A model generated the notes under the pieces. The model had not been told where the DNA came from. It saw nothing but the letters and a program-made list of their open reading frames with translations, and did no database searches. Positions 1 to 10,377 of a stretch of DNA of 64,000 bases are shown piece after piece. Made by a program: the position numbers and the translations under genes. Origin of the DNA: Lepus europaeus (Eukaryota; Chordata; Mammalia; Lagomorpha; Leporidae); contig NC_084850.1 of NCBI RefSeq assembly GCF_033115175.1, positions 109,351,939 to 109,415,938 of the forward strand, given 5' to 3'. Every line of letters begins with the position of its first letter. The first letter of the stretch is position 1.

Positions 1-300
1 AATAGATATGCATGACTTTTGCAGTGAAAATGATAAAAAGCATCCACAAAATGTCTAGAAAAAGTTAGTACAATCTTCAGAGCGTAGGTTTTGGTGGTGT
101 GAGTCTGTAATAGTTGCTACATGCCATGAATAATTTACAAATTAAATTGATTTTAAAGCACAGCTAAAATAAATTTGATAAGATGGGGCACAGTTATGTT
201 CTTTCTTATCATTCACATTTGTACATTTTATAGTCAATGAAGAGTGACAGCCACTATTTAGAATTCCAGCAAAGAGCAACCATAACTATTTGTCACTTGC
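1..300. other. AT-rich unique DNA, candidate conserved non-coding element
   Basis: No lagomorph SINE, LTR or simple repeat is visible. The stretch is AT-rich with homeodomain-like cores (AAATTAAATTG near 139-149) and no open frame of note. It contrasts with the GC-rich DNA from 325 on. Its role is unknown; calling it possible regulatory DNA is inference from texture only, and an old unrecognised repeat is the main alternative. Confidence 0.25.
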
Positions 301-1696
301 TCAGCATCTAAACAATGGCCTGACTGTTCACCTGCCCGGCCTCGGCCTGGGCGGGAGCGGTGGGAGCCCCAATCCTCACTAAAGAACTGGGTTTAGGACC
401 ACGGAGGCAGGAAGGAGGAAAGGCTGGGCGCTTCGCAGAAGTGATGAGAACAGTAAGGAGGGGTGGAAATACGACGAGGGGCGGTGAGGGAGGTGCTGGG
501 GGTGGTGTCAGTGTGTATCAAAAATCGCAGCACTGAGGCCATGAAATAAGAGTTGCATGGAGATGAGTAGTCCCGGAAGGGAAAACAAAACAAGGGGGGT
601 GGGGACAGGGGCCCGAAAGGACAATTCCCCTAGAGACAGACCCCTTGGAGTTTGCAGCCTGCAGCTCAGAGAGTCCAGGCTGAAGAGATTCCTAAAGATC
701 CTGGGAGGGGCGGGGGGCTGCCAGATTGGTCCCTAGCTTCCTGTATTCCAAGGAAAGTTCTGGAAGTCAGTCCCCCAGTTGGGGAGGGGCTCACTTCTGC
801 TTGGCTCGAAGGGAGGAGAGTGAAGAATCTGTTTGACCCTGCAAAGTTGCATTGGGTGAAACACCAGGTACTCTACCTGCACCTAAGAATCAATCAGTCC
901 CCTGGGGATCTCTGCAAGGTGGGGCGGGGCAGGGTGGGGGATTTGCATTTCTAACACAAGCCCCCTGCTGCTGCTGGGGTTCAGGGACCAAGCTGGTAAG
1001 CAGGGCGACCCAGGGCAAAATGGCTACGTGGGGCTGTTTTCCTCCTGCAAGCCTGGCTTGTGATAAACCGCAGGCCCCAGCAGTCACGTCCTGGGCCCGC
1101 CAGCGCGGCTGGCTTTTGCAATGGGCCCGGCTGTTGGTGGGGAGGAAGCAGCCGGGCCCTCTCGCCACATGCCTTCTTCCTGTTTGGGTATTGGATTTCT
1201 CTCCCGCCTGCTCGCACTTTGCTGCCCTCCGTCTTCCCTTCCCTGCACGCTTTCCCTTTTGCAACAGCCTCGTCATTAGCACGGGAGATTTATTTTTAGA
1301 GTCAAGGCCACAGAGTCGCAGATTCGGCAAGGCCTAAAACAAATCGACAAACGGAAAGTGTTTGTCTTTGAAGCCGTGTGAATGAGGGTCTGCTAGCCAG
1401 CCTGTCGATAAACTCTTATCTCGGCTTGTTTTCCGAGTCGCCCACGTGGGCTGCCTTCCCCGCTCCCAGATCAGGAAAGAAGCTGAAACACAAGAAGCAG
1501 TGGAAACCTCACCATCCTTCCCCTACGAGATCTTGCCAAACCCCGCATTTGGGGAGCACCATGACAGAGGTGGTAGGTTCCAGAAAAGAGACACATGTGG
1601 GCTTGGTCTAAGCCCCAGATTCCGGATCAAGGGGTGAGGGCCCCAAAGCTGTATTCACAAAGAGAAGTGAGTATGAGGTAGCAGGGGGATGGCCTG
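301..1696. other. Unique GC-rich stretch, no gene recognised
   Basis: GC-rich, G-run-rich DNA without recognisable repeats. Overlapping frames open on both strands between about 850 and 1340. They have low-complexity Pro/Gly/Ala/Arg composition, no domain and no convincing exon context, as expected when stop codons are rare in GC-rich DNA. The DNA from about 1250 to 1430 is less GC-rich and contains no repeat that I recognise. Confidence 0.5.
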
Positions 1697-1707
1697 AGAA
1701 TTTTCTT

Positions 1708-1747
1708 TCTTTTTTTCTTAAAGATTTATTTATTTAAGAGTCAGAGT

Positions 1748-1788
<41 letters not shown>

Positions 1789-2013
1789 TCTGTCTGCTGG
1801 TTCATTCCCCAGATGGCTGCAGTGGCCAGGGCTAGGCTCCAGAGGCTTCTTCCAGATCTCCCACGTGGATGCAGGGGCCCAAGTGCTCGGCCATCTTCCA
1901 CTGCTTTCCCAGGCACCTTAGCAGGGAGCTGGATGGGAAGTGGAGCAGTGCTCATATGGGATGCTGGTGCCGCAGACGGCAGCTTAACCCACTGTACCAC
2001 AAAGCCAGCCCCA
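1708..2013 (-). mobile_element. CSINE (lagomorph C-type SINE), full length, minus strand
   Basis: Read on the minus strand this is a complete tRNA-derived SINE: the 5' head is at 2013, the tail at about 1720. The CT tract shows as about 35 bases of (AG)n at 1751-1785. An 11-base target-site duplication AGAATTTTCTT lies at 1697-1707 and 2014-2024. The 5' part carries decayed Pol III A and B boxes. Any transcript would need L1 machinery in trans to move. Confidence 0.93.
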
Positions 2014-2024
2014 AGAATTTTCTT

Positions 2025-2341
2025 CCCCTTTCCACAGTAGGGATTCGGGGTGGATACTCAAGGATCAGCCTTGCTAGGTGCCAGATGTTTTGTAGGAGCC
2101 TTTCCAAGTTCCCTCCTTGGGGACTGCAGGGTGCAGGTGGCAGAAGAGTGGACCAGTTGATGCCCCTTCATCCTCTTGAAGGCCTAAGTTAGCTGCTGTT
2201 CCTTCCACAGGGTTCTGGGGCTCCAGCTCCCTAGTCCCCTGTTCTCTTGTTAAGTAGTGACTTCCTCTTTATTGTCAGATTTAACCTTCCCATTGCCAGA
2301 GCCTCTTGGGCCACATGTACCCAGTAATAAGGAAAAGAATC
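2025..2341. other. Unique stretch, nothing recognised
   Basis: Short unique segment between two SINEs; no open frame, RNA gene or repeat is supported. Confidence 0.4.
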
Positions 2342-2610
2342 CTGGGGTGGGCATTGTGGTATAGTGGGTTAGACTGCCACTTGGGATGCCTGTATTCCAT
2401 ATGGGCACCGGTTCGAGTCCCGGCTGTTTGACTTCCAATCCAGCTCTCTGCTAATGCCTCTGGGAAAGCAGCAGCAGATACCCAAGTGCTTGTGCCCCTG
2501 CACCCACATGGGAGACCTGGATGAACTCCAGGCTCCTGGCTTCAGACCAGTTGGCTTAGCCCTGGCTGTTGCCGGCATTTGGGGAGTGAACCAGTGGATG
2601 GAAGCACTTA
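2342..2610 (+). mobile_element. CSINE, plus strand, 3' truncated
   Basis: The 5' head (GGGGTGGGCATTGTGG), B box (GGTTCGAGTCCCGG at about 2410-2423) and body run to GGAGTGAACCAGTGGATGG. The copy then stops without CT tract or A-rich tail, exactly where an opposite-strand SINE piece begins. Confidence 0.93.
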
Positions 2611-2797
2611 CGCTTCTTCCAGGTTTCCCATGTGGGTGCAGGGGCCCAAACTCCTGGGCCATCTTCTACCGTTTCCCCAAGTGCATTAGCAGGAAGGTGG
2701 ATCAGAAGTGGAGTGGCCTGGACTCAAACTGGCACCCATATGGGATGCAGGTGTCACAAGTGGCAGCTTTACCTGCTATACTACAATGCCGGCCCCT
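2611..2797 (-). mobile_element. CSINE 5' half, minus strand, joined to the plus-strand copy
   Basis: Only the 5' half of a minus-strand SINE is present (body near CCCATGTGGGTGCAGGGGCC, head near ATGCCGGCCCC at about 2797). It abuts the truncated 3' end of the preceding plus-strand copy, so the two form an inverted pair. A later deletion or inversion between opposed SINEs would explain the missing tails. Confidence 0.88.
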
Positions 2798-2805
2798 CTA
2801 TTAAC

Positions 2806-2880
2806 TGTTTGAAGTACCCTTGTATATAGTAGGTGCTTGATAATATTTTCTGAATGAATGAATGAACGAATGAATGAAGC
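2806..2880 (-). repeat. Ancient MIR/L2-type 3' tail with (GAAT)n
   Basis: The text TAGTAGGTGCTTGATAATAT followed by repeated GAAT units (2853-2878) matches the 3' end shared by old mammalian MIR/L2 elements, read in reverse. Only the tail is recognisable. Confidence 0.5.
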
Positions 2881-3195
2881 AGAGAAAAAGCATTGAAAAC
2901 CATGATGGAGTCCATAGAATGAGAAGCTGCAGTCTCCATCCAGTTCTTCCTGCAGCCGCTTGGGCATCCAGCGTCCTTTGGGTCATCTCTCGGCAACAAT
3001 TTTTCCACCCCACATAAGCTAGTTTGTCACAACTAACAAGATGACTTTTCCTAAGACAGTAGTGCAACACTGAGGATTGGACAGGGTCGGTGCTCTGTTC
3101 TCATAGCAGCCTGGCTTCCCCATTACACTGCATTTCCCAGCCTTCCTGGCGGTTGCTTCGGGGCCATAGGACTGAGCCCTGGACTCCTTTTTCTC
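2881..3195. other. Unique stretch, nothing recognised
   Basis: No repeat or coding signal was found between the old tail and the next SINE duplication. Confidence 0.4.
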
Positions 3196-3209
3196 TTCCT
3201 GTTCTACTT

Positions 3210-3558
3210 CTTTTTTTTTTTTTTTAAAGATTTATTTGAAAGTCAGAGTTACAGAGAGAGGAGAGGCGGGGGGTGGGGGGAGAGAGAGAGAGAGAGAGGT
3301 CTTCCATCCGATGGTTCACTCCCCAATTGGCCGCAATGGCCGCAAATGCGCCAGTCCGAAGCCAGGAGCCAGGAGCTTCTTCTGAGTCGCCCACGTGGGT
3401 GCAGGGACCCAAGCACTTGGGCCATCTTCTACTGCTTTCCCAGGCCACAGCAGAGAGCTGGATCGGAAGAGGAGCAGCCGGGTCTTGAACCAGCACCCAC
3501 ATGGGATGCTGGCGCTTCAGGCCAGGACATTAACCCACTGCACCACAGCACCGGCCCC
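3210..3558 (-). mobile_element. CSINE, full length, perfect 14-bp target duplication
   Basis: Complete minus-strand copy with a T-rich tail at 3210-3225, an (AG)n tract and the head CACAGCACCGGCCCC at 3558. The duplication TTCCTGTTCTACTT occurs at 3196-3209 and 3559-3572 without mismatch, so insertion was relatively recent and L1-mediated. Confidence 0.96.
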
Positions 3559-3639
3559 TTCCTGTTCTACTTTTGACCTTGCAACCTGTACATTGAAGTT
3601 GGTAGTGCTATTCCCACCCCCACCCCCCCATTCCTTTTG

Positions 3640-3922
3640 CTTTTATTTATTTGAGAGGCAGAGTTACACACACACACACACACAGATTGTCCATCTGCTG
3701 GTTCACTCCCCAAATAGCCACAATGGCTGGGGGCTGAGCCAGAAGCCTGGAGCTCCATTCGGATCTCCCACGTGGGTGGCAGGGGCCCACGTTCTAGGGT
3801 CTTCTTCTGCTGGCTTCTCAGGCACATTAGCAGGGAACTGGGTTGGAAATGGAGCACTCAGTGCTCAGCGCTCACATGGGATGCCGCCGTCACAGGAGGC
3901 GACTTAAGCTGCTGCAAGCAGC
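3640..3922 (-). mobile_element. CSINE, older minus-strand copy with (CA)n in its tail
   Basis: Tail GCTTTTATTTATTTGAGAGG, a (CA)n microsatellite at 3665-3684 in place of the usual (AG)n, and the body CCCACGTGGGTGGCAGGGGC. The 5' end decays after about 3905. More diverged than its neighbour. Confidence 0.88.
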
Positions 3923-5160
3923 CTGCACCTTGGCGCCCGAGTTACCATGTGGATGGCCGCCCCCTGGAAGGCCCCATCAGAACGTGAAGTGAGCAAGAAA
4001 CAAGCGTGACGCGCGTTCCTTTCCGCCACGGCACTGGGGGATGTGTGTCCCGGCTCCTTGCCTGGTGTCTCAGGTGCCCCTTGTCAACCATGAGCGGCAG
4101 TGGGGGAGGTTCCTCAGGCAGAGGAGCAGCTCTGTCCCTGCAGCATCTTTGAGGCGCCCAGAGGCTGGCGGAAAATGGGAGGCCTCCACTTCACCCCCAC
4201 CACTTCTGGGATTTCTCAAGGAGTCTTTGAAAAGAACAACAAACAAGAATTCTGCCACGGAGCGGCCGTGCCAGTCACAGAGACTGCAGTGTGAACTGAG
4301 CCCCTGACCCTGGCAGCGGGCAGCTGTGGCGGCCCTGGGCTCCCCCCAAGTCGCTGCTCCCCCCCCCCCCCCGCCCCCGGCTGCAGCCCCTGTGTCATTA
4401 AAATGATGGTGAATGGGCAGAGTTTGCAGTTTGCGTGGTCACCAGTCCTTGCCCTGAGACAGATGGTTGCGACACCAAAATCTGACATTATTTATGAGGC
4501 TGTGCGAGGCTGGGGAAGGGCTGGCCTGCTGCTTTGTAACCCCAGGCCCCGGCCAAGACGCCGCAGGTCTTGTGCGCTCTCTCAGCCCCTTTGCTGCTTT
4601 GTAAAGTGAAGGGGGCGTCAGGAGGTGGGTGGGGCTGCTGATTTTTTTTGAGGGCTCTTCCAAGGCTCGTGGCTTCAGCATCTGGTCAACAGAAGGAAGC
4701 AGGGGAGGTGCACTTTGAACAACGATTTGAAAACCCAAGCTACAGCCCGCAGGGGCTGTGGCCCGGCTGCCCGGTGGCAACCTCCTGGTTAACTGGCCCC
4801 GCTGCCCCGGGAGCTGAGAGCAGCCACCAGGGCCCCAGGCAGCCAGGCTTTCGCAGGAAGGGAAGGCTGGCCACAGAGGAGACAGAAACAGGCTGGAGCG
4901 CTCCGTCACGCCGCCGTGCTGTGACCCAGAATGACCATCGCTGGGGAAGGCCCGGCACAGCGCCAGAGCTGTCACCGTCTGGGCATCTGAGCCCAGGGAG
5001 CCCCCAAGATCAGCTGTCTCCCCAGAGTGGACAGCGGCCAAGTCTCGCTGTCTCAGCTGCCAGTTGTCGCCAAATCACAGTGAAGTATAGGAAGTACCAA
5101 GGCCCGCCGCGTTGCCCGGAGCTGGGGCCGGGAGCCACCCAGGGCACGAAGGACCTGGGC
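3923..5160. other. Unique GC-rich stretch; candidate conserved segment 4390-4500
   Basis: No gene is supported. Long antiparallel open frames (4648-5262 plus, 4439-5041 minus) overlap each other and are low-complexity readings of GC-rich DNA. A C tract interrupts at 4359-4372. The AT-richer island 4395-4500, with TGTGTCATTAAAATGATGG, looks different from its flanks and could be conserved non-coding DNA (inference). Confidence 0.35.
4359..4372. repeat. Poly-C tract
   Basis: Fourteen uninterrupted C, continuing after one G with five more. Confidence 0.9.
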
Positions 5161-5164
5161 CAGC

Positions 5165-5645
5165 CTCGGCAGGGGGCTCTAACCCTTGGCGGGCACACAC
5201 CCCTTTGGCATCTGGGGAAGCCCGTGGACCCTCTTCTCAGAATAATGTATTTAAATGCATAAAATAGGATTACAAAGGAAACCAATTATATTGAAATCCA
5301 GTTATCTAAATATTAAAAAAACAACTCGGGAGGGGGGGGCGGCAATATATGTGCTTCTTTGTTAATGCATTAATAACCAGATTTCGTGGCAGATCTAATA
5401 ACTGCGATCATTGCATGCGAGGGAGGCGTATAAGGGAGCTTTTCAAATAGCAGCCGCCGCTCTGAGTGCTAGGAAGACAGCTGTGGGTTTGTGTCCATGT
5501 TCGGAGGTCACAGACAGTGCGTGTCTATGCTCATGTTGGAAATGAGGGCTTGATTTCAGTTGGAGGTTAGTGAAGTGGAAGATGTAGTTTCTCGGGGAGG
5601 GGGGTCCCTTCTAAGTTTATGGACCCTTGAATCCTGGGGCAGGGA
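5165..5645 (+). mobile_element. Ancient non-autonomous DNA transposon, hAT-like
   Basis: The order of blocks matches a remembered eutherian-wide element of about 0.6 kb: a TCTAACCCTTGGCGGGC-like terminal block, then CTTCTCAGAATAATGTATTT, ATTACAAAGGAAACCAATTA, ATATATGTGCTTCTTTGTTA, GTTGGAGGTTAGTGAAGTGG, and the closing ATGGACCCTTGAATCC. The terminal motif (CAGGGGTTCTTAACC type) and an apparent lack of coding capacity suggest a hAT-group deletion derivative. I cannot assign the subfamily. A poly-G run sits at about 5329-5339. It predates the SINEs. Confidence 0.7.
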
Positions 5646-6551
5646 TGTGTTGGGGTGTGGCCAGGGGCACAGACAGGGTAGTGGAGTGTCTTTCCTTAGC
5701 CATCAGCAGGGCGGGTTGGACTAGATCTGGGCTTGGCTGCCTCCCCGCCACACGCACTCCTGCCCCAGGTAAGCAATCGCTCAGTGACGCCTGCCGGAAG
5801 CGCTGGGCTCACAAGGCTTCTGGTGCCTCTGACTGTAGCTGGCACGGAAACAAAGCCGACTGGCCATCCCAGGGCTGGAAGCTCTCGACAGCCCGTTAGA
5901 GCCGTGTCGTGATCTGATGACCCATGATTAAAATCCGCTCCCTGCCCTCAAGGAACTTCTCAACTGGCAAGCCTCTTCAAGGTCAAGGCCAAGTCGGGGG
6001 CCGAGGCTCTGCAGCACCTCTCACCAGGCACTCAGTCATTTCACAGTCAGGGCATCGATTTTACGTTTCGACTTGTAATTGCCACCTCCTGGGTTCCATT
6101 ATTGCTCGCTCAATAGACGGTGACTCGCCACTTCTCTGGCCACCGTGCTGAGACTTGTGCATTGCTGAGCGTAAAGACAACACGTGGCCTAAAATGCGTT
6201 ACTACCTGGAAGTAATGAGCGGGGCTTCACACAGTCAAGACCTTGACAGTTCCCGTATGTAAGCCATCAAGCCATCTTCCACCTTCTTCATGGGGGCTTC
6301 TCAGAAGGGATTCAGGATGAACCCCATGATCGAAGCCCAAAACCCTGGCTGGCCCTGCCTGTCCTATCCAAGCTCCGTGCCAATCTGTCCATGCGTAGCT
6401 GCTGTTAACTCAGTCGGGAAGTACAACGTAGCAGCACAAGCTGTTCTCAGAGTGAGGTCCCCCGCCCCACAGTGACAGCCTCGCCTGGACACTGGCTGAA
6501 AAAGCCCACTCTTCAGTTGGAATCTCCGAGGGCCCAGTGCACTGGGTTTTG
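5646..6551. other. Unique stretch, no gene recognised
   Basis: Mixed-composition DNA without SINEs. The open frame at 5627-5899 has no domain and begins inside the transposon remnant. No RNA gene is seen. Confidence 0.45.
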
Positions 6552-6903
6552 CCTTTTTTTTTTTTTTTTAATAAAAAAGATTTATTTATTTGAGAGGTAG
6601 AGTGACACAGAGAGCGGGAGAGAGGAACACAGAGAAAGAGATTCTGCACCTGCTGGTTCACTCCCTAAATGCTTGAAACGGCAAGGGTTAGGCCAGGCCA
6701 CAGCCAGGAACCAAGAGCTCCATCTGGGTCTCCCACATGGCTGGCAGGAGGGCAAGGCAAGCGCTGGAACCATCTTCTGCTGCCTGCCCAGGCCCTTAGC
6801 AGGGAGCTGGATGGCAAAGGGAGCATTCGGCACTCGAACTGGCACTCGATAGGGCAAGCGGGCCAAGTGGTGGCTTAGCCTGCTCTGTCATGACGCCGGC
6901 CCC
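6552..6903 (-). mobile_element. CSINE, full length, minus strand
   Basis: Starts with a poly-T/TTTAATAAAAAAG tail and ends with the head ATGACGCCGGCCCC at 6903. It has the CCTGCTGGTTCACTCC block and a decayed B box (ACTCGAACTGGCACTCG). This older variant carries TGGCTGGCAGG in place of the CACGTGGGTGCAGG body motif. Confidence 0.92.
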
Positions 6904-7434
6904 AGCGCTCCAGGTTGGAACAAGCCCTCCTGGACAATTGGGATGCGCTGGAGATCAAGCTCCACTGCATTAGGCGAGGACTTGGAAGCCTTCGCCTGAG
7001 ACTCAACCTGACCACACCTGAGCCTAGACGGTCATTGTTAGGGGCCTCAGCTATCTCCTGCGTGAAACAGAAGCAATGCCCGCCTCCTTGGCTTCAGGGG
7101 GCACTTCCTGATTGGCCCTGTGGATGAGAGGACAGTTGGCAAGGCCCAAGGCGTGCTAGTGACCACTCGCTCCATTGCAGGTGGTGGGGACAGCGAGGGA
7201 CAAGGGGAAACTGTGTTTTAAGCTGAGGGACTCGAACTCCCCCCAGCTCAGAGAACCATGGCGGGGGAGGGCACTGCTGTCTGCTTCCCCCCCTTTCTGA
7301 CCAGCTTTCTCGGGACTTGACTCAGCCATCTGAAAATCACAGGCACCGGAACCCCAGCCCCAAGGCCCTCCTGCAACTCCTCCACTGGTGTCAATGAGGT
7401 GTCTTTCTTTTTCTCCTCCTCCTCCTTCTTCTTC
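6904..7434. other. Unique stretch, possibly a weak MIR trace
   Basis: Nothing coding. The text CTCAGCTATCTCCTGCGTGA near 7048 weakly resembles the MIR core (CTCAGTTTCCTCATCTG), but the match is too short to call. A TC-rich stretch (CTCCTCCTCCTTCTTCTTC) lies at about 7414-7434, just before the SINE tail. Confidence 0.3.
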
Positions 7435-7732
7435 AGATTTTATCTCATTTGTTTGAGAGGTAGAGTTACAGACAGAGAGAGTGAGAGAGCAAGAGAGAGA
7501 GAGAGAGAGAGAGCGAGCTTGCATCCGCTGGGTCACTCCAGGAGCCAGGAGCTTCTTCCGGGTCTCCCATGCAGGTGCAGGGGCTCAAGGACTTGGGCCA
7601 TCTTCTAGTGCTTTCCCAGGCCATAGAAGAGAGCTGGATTGGAAGAGGAGCAGTGGGACCTGAACCGGTGCCCATATAAGAATGCTGGTGCTGCAGGGAG
7701 AGGCTTAGTCTACTAGGCCACAGCGCCAGGCC
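7435..7732 (-). mobile_element. CSINE with internal deletion, minus strand
   Basis: Tail near 7440 and an (AG)n/(GA)n tract at 7478-7514. The block between GGGTCACTCC and CAGGAGCCAGGAGC is missing compared with other copies here, so about 40 bases were lost. The head CACAGCGCCAGGCC ends at 7732. Confidence 0.92.
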
Positions 7733-8081
7733 AATGGAGTCTCTCATTGCAGGTCAATTAAAATTCCTGAGGCTGAGTCACCTTGATGGCAGGGGGATGA
7801 TAGGGTGGCAGTCACCGCAGCGGAGGCCCAAATGATGGAATAAGCAGGGCTCTTCTTAGCCCCAGCTGCCTGGCCCCTCGGTGTGTATAGACAGAGAGCA
7901 CCTTGCAGGTGAGCAGGTAGATGGGGTGAGCTCACTTTCCCGGTTTAGCAGGCAAGGTGTTCTGTTAACCTTAGACCCAAGCACACAGAAGACCGAAGAA
8001 GAAAAAGCTGGCCGAGGACAGTGTCACTACGAAGAGCCTGGGCCGGAGCCAGACTTGAGAGTTTAAAGCCCAGCTGTATCG

Positions 8082-8285
8082 TGTGGACAAGTTACCCGAG
8101 CCCTTCCTCAGACTTAGGGCTCCGTTTAATCTATTCAGCAGCTCCACTAAGTGGGGGCCTGTTGTTACCCCCATTCTACAGATGAGTAAGTTGAGGCACG
8201 GAGGATCAGGTAACTTATCCACGTGATACAGCTGGGGTTTCAACTCAGGAGTCTGCCTCCACAGCCCGTATTCCTTCTAGTGACC
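8082..8285 (-). repeat. MIR element, minus strand
   Basis: The conserved core is clear in reverse: CCCCCATTCTACAGATGAGT, then TTGAGGCACGGAGG, GGTAACTTATCCACG and ATACAGCTGGGG. MIRs are Mesozoic tRNA-derived SINEs common to all mammals, so this is one of the oldest layers here. Confidence 0.85.
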
Positions 8286-8407
8286 CTGGCTGATCTCTCC
8301 TCAGCCCCTCTCTCTGGGAAGGCCTTGGGGACTGAGGAAGCACTATCACCTGAGCCATCAGAGGAGCTTTGTGCTTTCTGAGGATTGCATCTTAAATCCA
8401 TTCCCTG

Positions 8408-8426
8408 CCCCCCCCCCCCGGGGGGG
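8408..8426. repeat. C12G7 tract (self-complementary)
   Basis: Twelve C run straight into seven G without a spacer, an imperfect palindrome prone to slippage. Confidence 0.85.
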
Positions 8427-8449
8427 AAGGACTTTTTCTTAAGTTTGAC

Positions 8450-9039
8450 GCGATGGAAGAAATCAGAAAATAGAAATAAAGGTTAACAGTACAGATAATC
8501 AAAAATGCCTAACACAAAGGAAAAAAAAAAAAACGACCGAAAGCACATTCCAACCAAACTATAGCCTATTACTGTATGAAAGACCTCGCCTGAACTGATA
8601 AGAAAATATTAATAAATGAGCCAAATACAAAGATAACTCCCAAAAAGAAAACATCATGTTGAAATATAAGTTATGTCACATACGAATGCCAAACAACGTT
8701 ATATGTCATTGCTAAACACCTTGAAAATATACAGTGATATCCGAGCTCAAGCGAGCATAGTAAGGGCTACACCCAATAATGGCTCTCCTCTCTGTCCTGG
8801 TGATCCGAATCCTGGGAATTTCTCCCAAAGAAGGAAGAAGGTAGGTCAGCTACTGCCCACTGTCGCGCTGCCCCCCCTGCAGGCCCTTGAAGTCTCCCAC
8901 TGGCTCTGACATCCGGACCAAGGGAACACACGTCCAGGGACTTCTAGAATGCCCTCCTCTATGGACCTCAGTCCATGCGTGTGTGTTGGTTTAATTCCAG
9001 GGTAATTATCGCTGGGATGATCGACATCTTAGCGAAATC
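8450..9039. other. AT-rich stretch upstream of the L1 remnant, possibly older L1 sequence
   Basis: A-rich DNA with a 13-base A tract near 8521 and texture typical of L1 plus strand, lying directly 5' of a recognised L1 ORF2 end. I could not align it to L1 from memory, so L1 identity is inference. Confidence 0.35.
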
Positions 9040-9507
9040 TATCGGCCAATCAACACACGGAAAGGCGCTCCACGTCGTTAGTCATTCAAGAAATGCAAAT
9101 CCAAACCACAGTGAGATGCCGCTTCGCGCCCGGAGAGGAGAGAAAGCGGAAGTCACCAGTGGCGGTGACACTGTGGAGAAAGAAATCAGCCCCGCCGAGC
9201 GCTGGTGGCCGCAGCAAGTAGCGCAGCCTCGGTGGAAACAGTGTCACGTATCCTCCCCGCGTGACCCGGTAATCCCACTGCTGGGCGTGCCTGTGTGAGT
9301 CTATTTGTAATGCAACGCTCACCATAGGCAACTCTGGGGAGAGAACGGGTAGGTTAGTGGTTATGGGAGGGGGCTGGAGGGATGGGAGCACGGAGTGCCT
9401 GTTTCAAGGGGACGGGGCTTTCTTTCTCGGTGGTCATGGGCTCTGCACTCGGATAGTAGTGCGCTGTACATACACCGCTGAGTTGCACACTTTAAAATAT
9501 TTGTGAG
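9040..9507 (+). mobile_element. Old L1 3' end: ORF2 carboxy-terminal remnant plus 3' UTR
   Basis: The stretch from GGCCAATCAACACACGGAAA through GAAATGCAAATCCAAACCAC and GTGAGATGCCGC to GACCCGGTAATCCCACTGCT is the well-known last part of the L1 reverse-transcriptase reading frame, in sense. It is followed by a 3' UTR-like part ending TTGCACACTTTAAAATATTT. Frameshifts, missing internal blocks and many CpG changes make it non-functional. It resembles the ancient mammalian L1M group. A SINE is inserted in or just after its tail. Confidence 0.85.
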
Positions 9508-9811
9508 GGCCGGTGCTGTGGTGCAGGGAGTTAAGCTGCTGTTCACGGTGCTGGCATCCCACATGGGAGTGCCTGTTCGAGTCCTGGCTGTTCTTCTGAT
9601 CCAATCCAGCTTCCTGCTAATGCACCTGGGAAGGCTGCGAATGATGGTCCAAGTGCTTGGGCTCCTGCCACCCACGTCGGAGACCATGATGGAGGTCCTG
9701 GCACTTAGCCTCAGCCTGGCCCAGCCCTGGCTGCTGCAGCCATTTGAGGAGTGAACCAGTGGATGGAAGCTCTCTCTCTCTCTCTCTCTCTTTCAAATAA
9801 ACATTTTTTAA
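9508..9811 (+). mobile_element. CSINE, plus strand, tail split by the next SINE
   Basis: Head GGGCCGGTGCTGTGGTGC, B box TGTTCGAGTCCTGG, body to GGAGTGAACCAGTGGATGG, then (CT)n and TTTCAAATAAACATT. The remaining tail text (ACAAATCTTCTAAAAAATAA) reappears at about 10122-10143, beyond the next, opposite-strand SINE. That later element therefore landed in the A-rich tail of this one. Confidence 0.93.
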
Positions 9812-9866
9812 AAAGATGTATTTATTTATTTGAAAGGCAGAGTTACAGAGAGGCAGAGGCAGAGGC

Positions 9867-9897
<31 letters not shown>

Positions 9898-10117
9898 AAC
9901 AGCCAGAGCTGTGCCGATCCAAAGCCAGGAGCCAGGAGCTTCTTCCGGGTCTCCCACATGGGTGCAAGGGCCCAAGGACTTGGGCCATCTTCTACTGCTT
10001 TCCCAGCCCATAGCAGAGAGCTGGATTGGAAGTGGAGCAGCTGGGACCAGAACTGGTGCCCGTATGGGATGCCGGCACTGCAAGCAGCGGCTTTACCCGT
10101 TATGCCACAGCGCCGTA
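9812..10117 (-). mobile_element. CSINE inserted in the tail of the preceding SINE
   Basis: Minus-strand copy: tail GATGTATTTATTTATTTGAA, (GGCAGA)n then (GA)n at 9850-9895, head ATGCCACAGCGCCG near 10115. The flanks are both halves of the host SINE's A-rich tail, a common preferred target of L1 endonuclease. Confidence 0.93.
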
Positions 10118-10239
10118 TCCATAGACAAATCTTCTAAAAAATAAAATGCTTATGGTGGTGGATTTTACCTGAATACGCCAACTACCCTTGGTCTGGACCA
10201 GGCCCTGGGGTAGGAAGCTGAGCTAGTACCTGCAAATCT

Positions 10240-10365
10240 TCCGGCAAGCCTTAGAGCATTGAGGTTGGTATCAGCAACCTTATGGTGCAGGCGGCCGGGC
10301 ATTCAGCAACCTGACCCTGACCCAGGTCTCACAGTGGCAAATTTGGGACTTGGATACAGATTGTC
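10240..10365 (-). repeat. Possible MIR, minus strand
   Basis: Weak match to the reverse MIR core: TTGAGGTTGGTATCAGCAAC, then TGACCCAGGTCTCACAGTGG and CAAATTTGGGACTTGG. The expected order is kept but identity is low. Confidence 0.45.
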
Positions 10366-10376
10366 ACTTCTTCTTT

Positions 10377-10377
<1 letters not shown>

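Noticed and set aside
4439..5262. Pair of 200-codon antiparallel frames
   Set aside because: They overlap each other on opposite strands; both are compositional.
7048..7102. MIR element
   Set aside because: Similarity limited to about 20 bases of the core; not enough to annotate.
9040..9300. Functional L1 reverse transcriptase
   Set aside because: Only a broken C-terminal remnant with frameshifts and missing blocks.
9830..10144. Ser/Leu- and Glu/Arg-repeat proteins over SINE sequence
   Set aside because: They are translations of the SINE (CT)n or (GA)n tract and recur at every SINE in the window.
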